Assembly (NCBI GenBank): GCA_033851545.1
Contig: JAWWOO010000044.1
Span: 40,432 to 104,431, forward strand
From: JAWWOL01 sp033851545
GTDB lineage: Bacteria; Actinomycetota; Actinomycetes; JAWWOL01
DNA: 64,000 nt
Direction: 5' to 3'
The translations under genes and the position numbers were made by a program. Positions 23,704 through 32,436 of the stretch are shown one piece after another. A model generated the notes under the pieces. The model was given only the letters and a program-made list of their open reading frames with translations. It was not told the DNA's origin and made no database searches. Numbering within the stretch: position 1 is the stretch's first letter; every line of letters begins with the position of its first letter.

Positions 23704-24872
23704 GAGCCCGCCGCGGCGGACGCCACCTCGAGCACGCCCTCGTCCATCCCGGCCTTGGCGTTGCCGGTCGCCTCCAGGCCGAAGCTGTGGGCAGGGTTCC
23801 AGCTCAGCACGACCGGAGCTCCGGGGCGGAGCCGCCCGTCGTACTCGAGGTTGGGCGCGTAGACCATGAGCTCCTGGCCCCAGCCAGTCCGGACGAGATA
23901 CTGCGTGCTGACACCGGTGAAGCTGCTGTCGGTGATCACTCCGCTGACCTCGTTGCGCACCGCGGCGTCGGCAGGGTCATCACTGTGCCGCAGCCGGATC
24001 TTCTCCGGCCGGATCCCCACGTAGAGCCGGTCCGAGCCGGTTCCCCTGCGGGTCGCCGGCATCGTGAGCTTGATGCCCGCCACGTCGAGCAGCAGGTCGT
24101 CGCCGGACTGCCCGGTCACCGAGGCCGTCAGCAGGTTGGACTGGCCGAGGAAGTTGGCCACGAAGACGGTGCACGGGTTCTCGTACAGGTCCTCGGGTGC
24201 ACCGAGCTGCTCGACCTTGCCTTCGTTCATCACGGCGATGGTGTCAGCCATGGTCATGGCCTCTTCCTGGTCGTGCGTCACGTGCACGAAGGTGATGCCG
24301 ACCTCGGTCTGGATCCGCTTGAGCTCGAGCTGCATCTGCCGGCGCAGCTTGAGATCGAGCGCGCCGAGCGGCTCGTCGAGCAGCAGCACCTGCGGCCGGT
24401 TGATCAGCGCCCTGGCCAGCGCGACCCGCTGCTGCTGGCCGCCGGAGAGCTGGGCCGGCTTGCGGCCGCCGTAGCCGGCCAGCTCGACCAGTTCGAGCAT
24501 CTCGTTGACCTGCTTGTCGACACCCTTGATGCCACGCCGGCGGAGCCCGAACGCGACGTTGTCGAACACGTCCAGGTGCGGGAACAGCGCGTAGTTCTGG
24601 AACACCGTGTTGACCGGCCGTTTGTACGGCTTGCGGTAGGTGACGTCGTCGTTGCCGAGGAAGATCGCCCCGGAGGTCGGGTCCTCGAGCCCGGCGACCA
24701 TCCGCAGCGTCGTCGTCTTGCCACAGCCCGACGGGCCGAGCAGGGCGAAGAACGAGCCGGCGGGGACGGTCAACGAGATGTCGTCGACCGCTGTGGCCGT
24801 ACCGAAACGCTTGGTCAGATCGACGATCCGCAGATCCTGCGAGGCCTGGTCTGAGTCAGTGGAGTCAGTCAT
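23700..24872 (-). CDS. potA: Polyamine ABC transporter ATP-binding protein, PotA-like
   Basis: A 390-aa ATPase that energises uptake. Walker A GPSGCGKT is at 46-53, the ABC signature LSGGQQQR near 143, Walker B LLLDEP near 163, and a C-terminal TOBE domain (about 290-370) carries the regulatory fold seen in PotA. It is 13 bp after potD and overlaps potB, the usual potDABC arrangement in actinomycetes. Confidence 0.92.
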   Translation of the reverse strand: MTDSTDSDQASQDLRIVDLTKRFGTATAVDDISLTVPAGSFFALLGPSGCGKTTTLRMVAGLEDPTSGAIFLGNDDVTYRKPYKRPVNTVFQNYALFPHLDVFDNVAFGLRRRGIKGVDKQVNEMLELVELAGYGGRKPAQLSGGQQQRVALARALINRPQVLLLDEPLGALDLKLRRQMQLELKRIQTEVGITFVHVTHDQEEAMTMADTIAVMNEGKVEQLGAPEDLYENPCTVFVANFLGQSNLLTASVTGQSGDDLLLDVAGIKLTMPATRRGTGSDRLYVGIRPEKIRLRHSDDPADAAVRNEVSGVITDSSFTGVSTQYLVRTGWGQELMVYAPNLEYDGRLRPGAPVVLSWNPAHSFGLEATGNAKAGMDEGVLEVASAAAGS

Positions 24873-24885
24873 CTACCAAGCCCCC

Positions 24886-26187
24886 TCAGGCGCCGGTGAC
24901 TTTGGTGAACATGTTGTTGTAGTTGGTTTCCTGCGCTGTCGTGAGCGCCTTGAAGATGTGCGTCTTGGCCAGCACGGCGGCCGACGGGAAGATCAGCGGG
25001 TTGTTGGCCGCCGGCTTGTCGAGCTTGAGCATGGCTTCCTGGGCGCCTTTGACCGGGCAGATGTAGTTGACGTAGTCGGCTACGGCGGCCGCAACCTCGG
25101 GCTGGTAGTAGTAGTTCATCAGCTCCTCGGCGTTGGCCCGGTGCTGTGCCTTCTGCGGGATCATCATGTTGTCGGCCCAGAGCATCGTCCCGGTGGCCGG
25201 GGTGACGAACTCGATGTTCTTGTTGTCCGACTGCAGCTGGATGACGTCGCCGGACCAGGCGATGCAGGCCGCGACGGTGCCCTTGCCGAGCAACGGTGCG
25301 TAGTCGTTGCCGGTGAACTGGCGGATCTGCCCGTCGCTCACCGCCTTCTGCAGCTTGTCGATGGCCGCGCCGAAGTCGTCGTCGGTGAAGTTGGCCGGGT
25401 CCTTGCCCATGGACAGCAGAAGCAGGCCCATGGTGTCCCGCATCTCGGTGAGCGCGGTGACCTTGCCCTTGAGCTTCTTGTCGGTGAGCAGCTGGTCGAT
25501 CGTCTCGACCTTGACCCCGCCGGTCGCCTTGCTGTTGTAGGCGACGCCGGTCATCCCCGACTGCCAAGGCAGCGAGTAGTCGCGGGTCGGGTCGAAGCCG
25601 GGCTTGGCCAGGGAGGCGATCACGTTGACGGCGTTGGGGATCTTGGTCTTGTCGAGCTTCTCCACCCAGCCCAGCCGGATCAGCCTGCCGGCCATCCAGT
25701 CGGTGAGCGTGATGATGTCGCGGCCGGTGTCCTGGCCAGAGGACATCTGCGGCTTGATCTTGCCGAAGAACTCGTCGTTGTCGTTGACGTCCTCGTTGTA
25801 GGTCACCTTGATGCCGCTCGCCTTGGTGAAGGCGTCGATCGTGGGGTGGTTCTTGCCCTTGGCGGCGATGTCGATGTAGAGCGGCCAGTTCGACCAGTTG
25901 ACCTTCTTGTCGGTGGCCGACTTGTCCGGGTAGGTCGGCGCCGCAGAGGTCGGAGTCGGTGCGCCGCTGGTCGCCATGCCGGCCGAGGGTGCCGTCGTCG
26001 CTCCACCGGTGGCGGCGGCCGAGGTGGTCGGGCCGCCGGCCGTGGAGCTCTTCGTACCCTTGGTGCCGCAGGCAGCCAGCGCCCCGGCGCCGGCGACGGT
26101 GGCGCCGCCGCGGATGAACCCGCGCCGGGAAAGCTTCTGGGCCTGCAGCAACTGCCGGAACATCGGGTCTTCACGGATGTCGGACAA
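24886..26187 (-). CDS. potD: Polyamine-binding lipoprotein, PotD-like
   Basis: A 433-aa extracellular solute-binding protein. The N-terminus has a twin-arginine motif SRRGF (20-24) and a lipobox LAAC ending in C40, so it should be exported by Tat and lipid-anchored. A Thr/Ala/Pro-rich linker (about 45-90) follows, then a bacterial SBP fold with VNWSNWPLYID (about 95-105), a stretch typical of spermidine/putrescine binding proteins. It sits between the aldehyde dehydrogenase gene and potA. Confidence 0.9.
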   Translation of the reverse strand: MSDIREDPMFRQLLQAQKLSRRGFIRGGATVAGAGALAACGTKGTKSSTAGGPTTSAAATGGATTAPSAGMATSGAPTPTSAAPTYPDKSATDKKVNWSNWPLYIDIAAKGKNHPTIDAFTKASGIKVTYNEDVNDNDEFFGKIKPQMSSGQDTGRDIITLTDWMAGRLIRLGWVEKLDKTKIPNAVNVIASLAKPGFDPTRDYSLPWQSGMTGVAYNSKATGGVKVETIDQLLTDKKLKGKVTALTEMRDTMGLLLLSMGKDPANFTDDDFGAAIDKLQKAVSDGQIRQFTGNDYAPLLGKGTVAACIAWSGDVIQLQSDNKNIEFVTPATGTMLWADNMMIPQKAQHRANAEELMNYYYQPEVAAAVADYVNYICPVKGAQEAMLKLDKPAANNPLIFPSAAVLAKTHIFKALTTAQETNYNNMFTKVTGA

Positions 26188-26238
26188 GGGGGGTGCTCCT
26201 CAACTCGTGACGTACGGGGGTCAGGACACGTCCGGTGC

Positions 26239-27675
26239 TCAGCCCCCGATGTAGCTCATGACGTGCTTGATGCGGGTGTAGTCCTCGAAGCCGTACAGGG
26301 ACAGGTCCTTGCCGTAGCCGGAGTGCTTGAAGCCGCCGTGCGGCATCTCGGCCACGATGGGAATGTGGGTGTTGATCCAGACGCAGCCGAAGTCCAGCCG
26401 CTTGGCCATCCGCATGGCGCGGCCGTGGTCCTTGGTCCAGACGCTGGACGCGAGGCCGTACTCGACGCCGTTGGCCCACGCCAGCGCCTGGTCCTCGTCG
26501 GAGAACCGCTGGACGGTGATCACCGGGCCGAAGACCTCCTGCTGGATGATCTCGTCGGTCTGCTGCAGGTTGGCCACGACGGTCGGCGAGTAGAAATAAC
26601 CTCGATCACCAACGGTGGTGCCGCCGGCGACCACCTCGGCGTGGGCGGGGAGCCGGTCAACGAACCCGGCCACGCGGGCGAGCTGGGCCGGGTTGTTGAG
26701 CGGTCCGTAGTCAGCGTCCGGCAGCTCGGGGCCGCCGGTCGTCGTGCCCTTGGCCTGCTCGGCCAGCGCCGAGACGAAGTCGTCGTAGACCCCAGGCCCG
26801 GCGATGACCCTGGTGGCAGCCGTGCAGTCCTGGCCGGCGTTGAAGTAGCCGGCCATCGCGATGCCTTCGGCGGCCGCGGCAAGATCGGCGTCGTCGAAGA
26901 CGATGACCGGCGCCTTGCCGCCGAGCTCGAGGTGCACCCGCTTGAGGTCCTGAGCGGCCGCGACCGCGACCTCCTTGCCGGCGCGCACACTGCCGGTGAT
27001 CGAGACCATCTGCGGGATCTTGTGCGCCACCAGGGCGCGGCCACTGTCCCGGTCGCCGCAGATCACGTTGATGACCCCGGGCGGCAGGAACTCCGCCATG
27101 ATCTCGGCCATCAGCAGGGTCGAGGCCGGGGTGGTGTCGGACGGCTTGAGCACGACGGTGTTGCCGGCGGCGATCGCCGGCGCCCACTTCCAGACCGCCA
27201 TCATCATCGGGTAGTTCCACGGCGTGACCTGGGCGCAGACACCGATCGGTTCCCGGCGGATGAACGACGTGTGGCCGGTCAGGTACTCACCGGCACTGCG
27301 GCCCTCGAGCATCCGCGCCGCACCGGCGAAGAAGCGGATCTGGTCGACCGAAGGCGGGACCTCTTCGGAGGCCATCAGCGCCGCCGGCTTGCCGGTGTTC
27401 TCGACCTCGGCCCGTACGAGGTCGTCGGCGCGGGCCTCGAACGCATCGGCGATCCGGATCAGCGCGAGGCTGCGCTCGGACGGCGTGGTCTGCGACCAGC
27501 CCTCGAACGCGTCGGCGGCAGCCTTGCAGGCGCGGTCGACATCGGCCTCGTCCGAGATCGGTGCGGTGGCGAAGACCAGCCCCGTGCTGGGGTCGCGCAG
27601 CTCGAGCACGCGGCCGTCGGCAGCATCCGTGTAGTCGCCGGCAACGAAGTTCTGCAGCCTCCGGGGTTCTGCCAC
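26239..27675 (-). CDS. Gamma-aminobutyraldehyde dehydrogenase-like ALDH
   Basis: A 478-aa NAD-dependent aldehyde dehydrogenase. The general base E250 (LELGGKAP) and catalytic C284 (GQDCTAA) are present, and PWNYP plus GNTVVLKPSD mark the cofactor site. The family members with this sequence style oxidise 4-aminobutanal to GABA; that fits the neighbouring polyamine importer, agmatinase and aminotransferase. It is the first gene of the leftward operon and diverges from the Lrp-type regulator across a 143-bp gap. Confidence 0.85.
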   Translation of the reverse strand: MAEPRRLQNFVAGDYTDAADGRVLELRDPSTGLVFATAPISDEADVDRACKAAADAFEGWSQTTPSERSLALIRIADAFEARADDLVRAEVENTGKPAALMASEEVPPSVDQIRFFAGAARMLEGRSAGEYLTGHTSFIRREPIGVCAQVTPWNYPMMMAVWKWAPAIAAGNTVVLKPSDTTPASTLLMAEIMAEFLPPGVINVICGDRDSGRALVAHKIPQMVSITGSVRAGKEVAVAAAQDLKRVHLELGGKAPVIVFDDADLAAAAEGIAMAGYFNAGQDCTAATRVIAGPGVYDDFVSALAEQAKGTTTGGPELPDADYGPLNNPAQLARVAGFVDRLPAHAEVVAGGTTVGDRGYFYSPTVVANLQQTDEIIQQEVFGPVITVQRFSDEDQALAWANGVEYGLASSVWTKDHGRAMRMAKRLDFGCVWINTHIPIVAEMPHGGFKHSGYGKDLSLYGFEDYTRIKHVMSYIGG

Positions 27676-27742
27676 GCTTCCTCCTGGGTCAGGTGCACTC
27701 GAACGATGGCAGATTGCCGTGCCAGCGACAAGGTCGGACGCC

Positions 27743-27780
27743 GGATTCCGTTGTAACAGTTGGATTTCCGTGCGGATTCA
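27743..27780. promoter_or_regulatory. GGATTyC direct repeats in the ALDH/Lrp divergent gap
   Basis: GGATTCCGT (27743), GGATTTCCGT (27762) and GGATTCA (27774) lie in the same direction within 38 bp, between the divergent starts at 27675 and 27819. Repeated short elements in this place suit an Lrp-type regulator acting on its own gene and on the polyamine operon. The match is short and no homologous sites are available for comparison. Confidence 0.35.
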
Positions 27781-27818
27781 CTTGCAAAGGAGAGCGCGGG
27801 TTGTCAGGATCGGTGGTC

Positions 27819-28340
27819 ATGAGCAGCACCCCAGTGAGCCGGCTGAGCGGGCGCACCTCCCCCGGCGTCGCCGCCTCTGCCGCGCCTCCCGGCATCGTGC
27901 TCGACGACGTCTCCAAGGCGATCATCGAACAGCTGCAGCAGGACGGCCGCCGCCCGTACGCGACGATCGCCAAGGCGGTCGGCCTTTCCGAGGCGGCCGT
28001 CCGCCAACGGGTGCAGCGCCTGCTCGACGCCAAGGTGATGGACATCGTCGCCGTCACAGACCCGACCACGCTGGGGTTCCTGCGCTGGGCGATGCTCGGT
28101 CTGCGGGTCGAGGGTGACCTGCAGGTCGTGGCCGACCAGCTCGCCGCGCTGCCGGAGGTCGACTACGTGGTGATCACCGCCGGCTCGTTCGACCTGCTCG
28201 CCGAGGTGGTCTGCGAGGACGACGCGCACCTGCTCCGGCTGCTCAACGAGCACATCCGAGCCATCCCGCAGATCCAGCACAGCGAGACCTTCGTCTACCT
28301 GCGACTGGCCAAGCAGACCTACACCTGGGGCACCCGATGA
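27819..28340 (+). CDS. Lrp/AsnC-family transcriptional regulator
   Basis: A 173-aa regulator: AsnC-type helix-turn-helix (about 25-75: LDDVSKAIIEQLQQDGRR, then YATIAKAVGLSEAAVRQRV) and a RAM/Lrp effector domain (about 90-165). ATG at 27819 is used here; an in-frame TTG at 27801 has a better ribosome site (AAAGGAG, 8 bp away) and would add six residues. It overlaps the aminotransferase by 4 bp, and by position should govern both directions of polyamine catabolism. Confidence 0.85.
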   Translation: MSSTPVSRLSGRTSPGVAASAAPPGIVLDDVSKAIIEQLQQDGRRPYATIAKAVGLSEAAVRQRVQRLLDAKVMDIVAVTDPTTLGFLRWAMLGLRVEGDLQVVADQLAALPEVDYVVITAGSFDLLAEVVCEDDAHLLRLLNEHIRAIPQIQHSETFVYLRLAKQTYTWGTR

Positions 28341-29761
28341 CCACCACTCCGCAGACCCCGCCGCCGAGCGGGGACTCGAGCCCGACTCATGACGAGTCCC
28401 GTCACCGGCACCTGCAGGACGCCGCCCGCCGGCACCTGTGGATGCACTTCACCCGGCTGTCCTCCTACGCCGACCATGACATCCCGATCATTATGCGCGG
28501 CGAGGGCCCGTACATCTGGGACTCCCGCGGGCGGCGCTACCTCGACGGGCTGTCCGGGCTGTTCGTCGTCCAGGCCGGCCACGGTCGCGCCGAACTGGCA
28601 GAGGCGGCGGGCAAGCAGGCCAACGAGCTCGGCTACTTCCCGCTGTGGAGCTACGGCCACCCGGCGGCGATCGAGCTGGCCGAGCGACTGGCCTCGTACG
28701 CGCCCGGTGACCTCAACCGGGTCTTCTTCACCACCGGGGGCAGCGAGGCGGTCGAGAGCGCCTGGAAGCTGGCCCGGCAGTACTTCAAGGCGACCGGTGA
28801 GCCTGGGCGCTACAAGGTGATCTCGCGCGACATCGCCTACCACGGCGCGACGATGGGCGCGTTGTCGGTCACCGGGCTGGCCGCGATCAAGAACGTCTTC
28901 GAGCCGCTCGTACCCGGTTCCGTACGGGTGCCGAACACCAACTTCTACCGGGCGCCCGAGCACGGGGACGACTACGCGGCCTTCGGGGGCTGGGCGGCCG
29001 CCGAGATCGAGCGGGCGATCCTGCGCGAGGGTCCGGAGTCGGTCGCCGCGGTCTTCGTCGAGCCCGTACAGAACTCCGGCGGCTGCTTCCCGCCGCCGCC
29101 CGGCTACTTCGCCGCGGTACGCGAGATCTGCGACAGGTACGGCGTTCTGCTGGTCTCGGACGAGGTCATCTGCGCGTTCGGCCGCCTCGGCGAGTGGTTC
29201 GGCGCGCTGCGCTACGGCTACCAGCCCGACATCATCACGATGGCCAAGGGGATGAGCTCCGGCTACTCCCCCATCGGCGCGATGATCGCCTCCGACCGGC
29301 TGATCGAGCCGTTCCTCAAGGGCGACACGACCTTCCTGCACGGCATCACCTTCGCCGGGCACCCGGTGTCCTCCGCCGTCGCGCTGGCCAACCTCGACAT
29401 CTTCGAGCGCGAGAACATCCTGGGCCACGTCCGCGACAACGAGGGCGCCTTCCGCTCCACGCTGGAGAAGCTCACCGACCTGCCGATCGTCGGCGAGGTC
29501 CGCGGCGACGGCTACTTCTACGGCATCGAGCTGGTCAAGGACAAGGCCACCAAGGAGACCTTCGACGACGACGAGAGCGAGCGGCTGCTGCGCGGCTTCC
29601 TCTCCGGCGCGCTGTTCGAGGCCGGCCTGGTCTGCCGCGCCGACGACCGGGGCGACCCGGTCATCCAGCTCGCCCCGCCGCTGGTCTGCGACCAGCAGCA
29701 GTTCGACGAGATCGAGCAGATCCTCCGCTCGGTGCTCACCGAGGCCTGGTCGCGCCTGTGA
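28337..29761 (+). CDS. Class III aminotransferase (putrescine/omega-amino acid type)
   Basis: A 474-aa PLP-dependent aminotransferase. PLP lysine is K304 (TMAKGMSSGY), D275 (SDEV) contacts the ring nitrogen, and TGGSEAVESAWKLAR (133-147) binds phosphate. The closest recognisable group is aspartate aminotransferase-family enzymes acting on putrescine, spermidine or beta-alanine with pyruvate. With the ALDH it would convert putrescine to GABA. It is translationally coupled to the Lrp gene and followed by two strong hairpins. Confidence 0.85.
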   Translation: MTTTPQTPPPSGDSSPTHDESRHRHLQDAARRHLWMHFTRLSSYADHDIPIIMRGEGPYIWDSRGRRYLDGLSGLFVVQAGHGRAELAEAAGKQANELGYFPLWSYGHPAAIELAERLASYAPGDLNRVFFTTGGSEAVESAWKLARQYFKATGEPGRYKVISRDIAYHGATMGALSVTGLAAIKNVFEPLVPGSVRVPNTNFYRAPEHGDDYAAFGGWAAAEIERAILREGPESVAAVFVEPVQNSGGCFPPPPGYFAAVREICDRYGVLLVSDEVICAFGRLGEWFGALRYGYQPDIITMAKGMSSGYSPIGAMIASDRLIEPFLKGDTTFLHGITFAGHPVSSAVALANLDIFERENILGHVRDNEGAFRSTLEKLTDLPIVGEVRGDGYFYGIELVKDKATKETFDDDESERLLRGFLSGALFEAGLVCRADDRGDPVIQLAPPLVCDQQQFDEIEQILRSVLTEAWSRL

Positions 29762-29775
29762 GCGGCCCCACGAGC

Positions 29776-29819
29776 GTACGACGGCTCCGCCAGCCCCCCG
29801 TCTAGCGGAGCCGTCGTAC
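29776..29819 (+). terminator. First of two related hairpins after the aminotransferase gene
   Basis: GTACGACGGCTCCGC (29776-29790) pairs perfectly with 29805-29819, a 15-bp stem with a 14-nt loop containing GCCCCCCGTC. It starts 15 bp after the stop codon and has no U-tract, as is common for actinobacterial terminators. Confidence 0.6.
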
Positions 29820-29857
29820 TCGCTGTCCGCCTGACCGGTCGCCCGCGACCCTCGGAC

Positions 29858-29901
29858 GTGCGGGGGTTCCGCCTGCCCCCCGTCGGGCGGGGCCCCCGCA
29901 C
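29858..29901 (+). terminator. Second of two related hairpins
   Basis: GTGCGGGGGTTCCGCC (29858-29873) pairs with 29886-29901, a 16-bp stem including two G-U pairs, with a 12-nt loop. The loop and inner stem share 16 of 17 bases with the first hairpin (29786-29802 against 29868-29884), while the outer stem differs on both sides and still pairs. Confidence 0.55.
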
Positions 29902-30027
29902 CCGACCGGTGCGAGAAAGCCCCTGATCGCAGTGATTCCCGTGTGCGCCACCGCGAAGGAATCCCTCTCCTCGCCCGCCGGCTCAGCCGTCTGCCCAATG
30001 CTCGGGACCGACGGGTAGTCTCGGCTC

Positions 30028-30555
30028 ATGTCTGGCCAGCCGCTCACGTCCCCGACCGCCCTGGTCGCCCTCCTCCCGGAGGCCGACGCCGTCGTCGGCC
30101 GATGGCGCGACGAGCTCGATCCCTCCGCCCGCCGGGGGATGCCCTCGCACATCACCGTGCTCTACCCGTGGATCCCGCTCGACCAGCTCACCGGCCACGA
30201 CGAGGCCGACCTCGCCGCGCTCGTTTCGGCCGTGCCGTCCTTCGCCGTCTCCCTGAACGACATCCAGCGCTTCCCGCAGACGCTGTGGCTGGACCCCTAC
30301 CCGGCCGACCCGTTCGTCCGGCTCACCATGGCGGTCCAGCAGCGCTGGCCGGACTACGAGCCCTACTCGGGTCGGTTCGCCGCGATCGTGCCGCACCTGT
30401 CGATCGGGGACGCCGTGGACCCGGACGCCCTGGGCCACGTCGTCGCCGATGTCGCACCGAGGCTGCCGATCGAGGCCAAGGTGACCCACCTCCACCTGAT
30501 GGCAATCGACGCCGAGGGACGCTGGCAGCAGTACGCCGGCTACGCCTTGGGCTGA
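30028..30555 (+). CDS. 2'-5' RNA ligase family (2H phosphoesterase) protein
   Basis: A 175-aa protein with the paired HxTx/HxSx motifs of 2H phosphoesterases: HITV (about 41-44) and HLSI (about 123-126). Such proteins act on 2',3'-cyclic or 2'-5' linked nucleotides; the substrate here is unknown. It stands alone after the twin hairpins and overlaps the convergent short-chain dehydrogenase gene by 16 bp. Confidence 0.75.
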   Translation: MSGQPLTSPTALVALLPEADAVVGRWRDELDPSARRGMPSHITVLYPWIPLDQLTGHDEADLAALVSAVPSFAVSLNDIQRFPQTLWLDPYPADPFVRLTMAVQQRWPDYEPYSGRFAAIVPHLSIGDAVDPDALGHVVADVAPRLPIEAKVTHLHLMAIDAEGRWQQYAGYALG

Positions 30556-31286
30556 CTGCGCTTGGCAATCGCGACGCTGAGCCGGGCCGGCATCAGCCGG
30601 GTGACGGCGACGATCAGCTTCCACCGCTTGCCGGGGATGCACACCGTACGGCCGCGCGCGAGCGATGCGATCGACTCGTCGACGACGCGTTCGGGGCTGA
30701 GCCACAAGAACCCGGGGATCCGCTTCTCCGCGTCGCTGCCGGACCGGGCGTGGAACTCGGTGTGCGTCATGCCCGGGCACAGGGCCTGCACGACGACGCC
30801 GTACGGGGCGGCCTCGAGCGCCGCCGTCCGGCTCAGGGACAGCACGTAGGCCTTGGTCGCCGCATAGCTGCCGCGCGGCACCCACGCCGCGACCGAGGCC
30901 ACATTGATGATCATCCCGCTCCGGCGATCGACCATGCCGACCAGTGCTGCACGGGTCAGCCGGAGCACGGCATGCGCATTGACCTCGAACATCTCGTCCT
31001 CGACCGCGGCCGAGCCGGTCAGGAACGGCTGCCCGGCGGCGCGGCCGGCGTTGTTGACCAGCAGGTCGACCGGTCGCTCGGTCAGCCGTGTCTCGACCAG
31101 CGCCCGTCCCTCCGACCGCGCGAGGTCGGCGACGATGACCTCGGCGCCGCCCAGCTGGCCGGCGATGCGCTCGAGTCGCTCGGCGTCACGGGCGACCAGC
31201 ACCAGGTCGTAGCCGTCGGCGGCGAGCCGGTCGGCGAAGGCTCGGCCGATGCCGGACGTCGCGCCGGTGATCAAGGCGGTCGGCAT
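30540..31286 (-). CDS. Short-chain dehydrogenase/reductase
   Basis: A 248-aa SDR. The cofactor motif TGATSGIG (7-14), NNAG (about 79-82), catalytic serine (NVASVAAW) and YAATK (Tyr and Lys of the catalytic set) are present. The C-terminus has a basic, partly hydrophobic tail (IPGKRWKLIVAVTRLMP) that may associate with membrane, as in several SDRs of this type. The ATG at 31286 lies 8 bp after the rlmN stop, suggesting co-transcription. Substrate unknown. Confidence 0.83.
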   Translation of the reverse strand: MPTALITGATSGIGRAFADRLAADGYDLVLVARDAERLERIAGQLGGAEVIVADLARSEGRALVETRLTERPVDLLVNNAGRAAGQPFLTGSAAVEDEMFEVNAHAVLRLTRAALVGMVDRRSGMIINVASVAAWVPRGSYAATKAYVLSLSRTAALEAAPYGVVVQALCPGMTHTEFHARSGSDAEKRIPGFLWLSPERVVDESIASLARGRTVCIPGKRWKLIVAVTRLMPARLSVAIAKRSQPKA

Positions 31287-31294
31287 GCCAGGCG

Positions 31295-32398
31295 TCAGCC
31301 GGCCGTCGCGGCGAGCTGGCCGCAGGCGCCGTCGATCTCGCGGCCGCGGGTGTCCCGTACGGTGGTCGCCACCCCGTGCGACTGCAGCATCCGGACGAAC
31401 TCGCGCTCGGCCTGCGGGGTCGAGGCGGTCCACTTGCTGCCCGGCGTCGGGTTGAGCGGGATCAGGTTGACGTGGACCAGCTTGCCGGCCAGCAGCTTGC
31501 CGAGCAGGTCCGCCCGCCAGGCCTGGTCGTTGATGTCCCGGATCAGGGCGTACTCGATGCTCACCCGCCGGTGCGTCGTCCGGGCGTAGTTCCAGGCGGC
31601 GTCGAGCACCTCGCGTACGGGCCAGCGGGTGTTGACCGGCACCAGCGAGTCGCGCAGCTCGTCGTCGGGGGCGTGCAGCGAGACGGCCAGCGTGACCTGC
31701 AGGCCCTCGTCGGCGAGCCGGTGCATGGCCGGCACGAGACCTACGGTCGAGACGGTGATGGACCGCTGCGACAGACCGAGTCCCTCAGGCGCAGGCGTGA
31801 CCAGGGTGCGGACAGCCCTGAGCAGCCGGTTGTAGTTGGCCAGCGGCTCGCCCATGCCCATGAACACGACGTTGGACAGCCGTCCCGGGCCGCCGGGCAC
31901 TGCGCCCGATGCCATCGCGGCGGCGGCGTCGACGACCTGCTCGACGATCTCGCCGGTGGACATGTTGCGGGTCAGGCCGGCCTGGCCGGTGGCGCAGAAC
32001 GGGCAGGCCATGCCGCAGCCGGACTGGCTGGACACGCAGACCGTCGCCCGGTCGGGGTAACGCATCAGCACCGACTCGGCGAACGCCCCGTCGAAGCCGC
32101 GCCAGAGCGTCTTGATCGTGGTGCCGTCGTCGCAGCTCTGGACCTTGGCCGCGGTCAGCAGCTTGGGCATCAGGGCGGTGGTCAGCGTCTCGCGCGCCGC
32201 AGCCGGGATGTCCGTCATGGTGGCGGGGTCGGAGCTCAGCCGGGTGAAGTAGTGGCGGGAGAGCTGGTCGGCCCGGAACGGCTGCTCGCCCAGCTCTGCC
32301 ACCGCCTCGCGGCGCTCGGCAAGGGTCAGGTCGGCGAGGTGACGGGGCGGCTTGGCGCCGCGCGGGGCGACGAAGACGAGCTCGGGGGTGGTGGTCAT
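31295..32398 (-). CDS. rlmN: 23S rRNA (adenine-2503-C2)/tRNA methyltransferase RlmN
   Basis: A 367-aa radical SAM enzyme that methylates A2503 of 23S rRNA and A37 of some tRNAs. The [4Fe-4S] ligands are C128, C132 and C135 (CGMACPFC); FMGMGEPLANY and the C-terminal GACGQL carry the SAM site and the mono-methylated cysteine. ATG at 32398 has GGAG upstream; the longer open frame continues into cdsA in another frame and is not used. Confidence 0.94.
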   Translation of the reverse strand: MTTTPELVFVAPRGAKPPRHLADLTLAERREAVAELGEQPFRADQLSRHYFTRLSSDPATMTDIPAAARETLTTALMPKLLTAAKVQSCDDGTTIKTLWRGFDGAFAESVLMRYPDRATVCVSSQSGCGMACPFCATGQAGLTRNMSTGEIVEQVVDAAAAMASGAVPGGPGRLSNVVFMGMGEPLANYNRLLRAVRTLVTPAPEGLGLSQRSITVSTVGLVPAMHRLADEGLQVTLAVSLHAPDDELRDSLVPVNTRWPVREVLDAAWNYARTTHRRVSIEYALIRDINDQAWRADLLGKLLAGKLVHVNLIPLNPTPGSKWTASTPQAEREFVRMLQSHGVATTVRDTRGREIDGACGQLAATAG

Positions 32399-32436
32399 GG
32401 CTGCTCCATCCTCCCATGCCGTCGAGTCGGTGACCG

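Noticed and set aside
24640..27756. A 1038-codon plus-strand open frame
   Set aside because: It lies antisense to potD and the aldehyde dehydrogenase, both clear family members, and its product is Val/Asp/Gly/Arg-rich low complexity without any domain.
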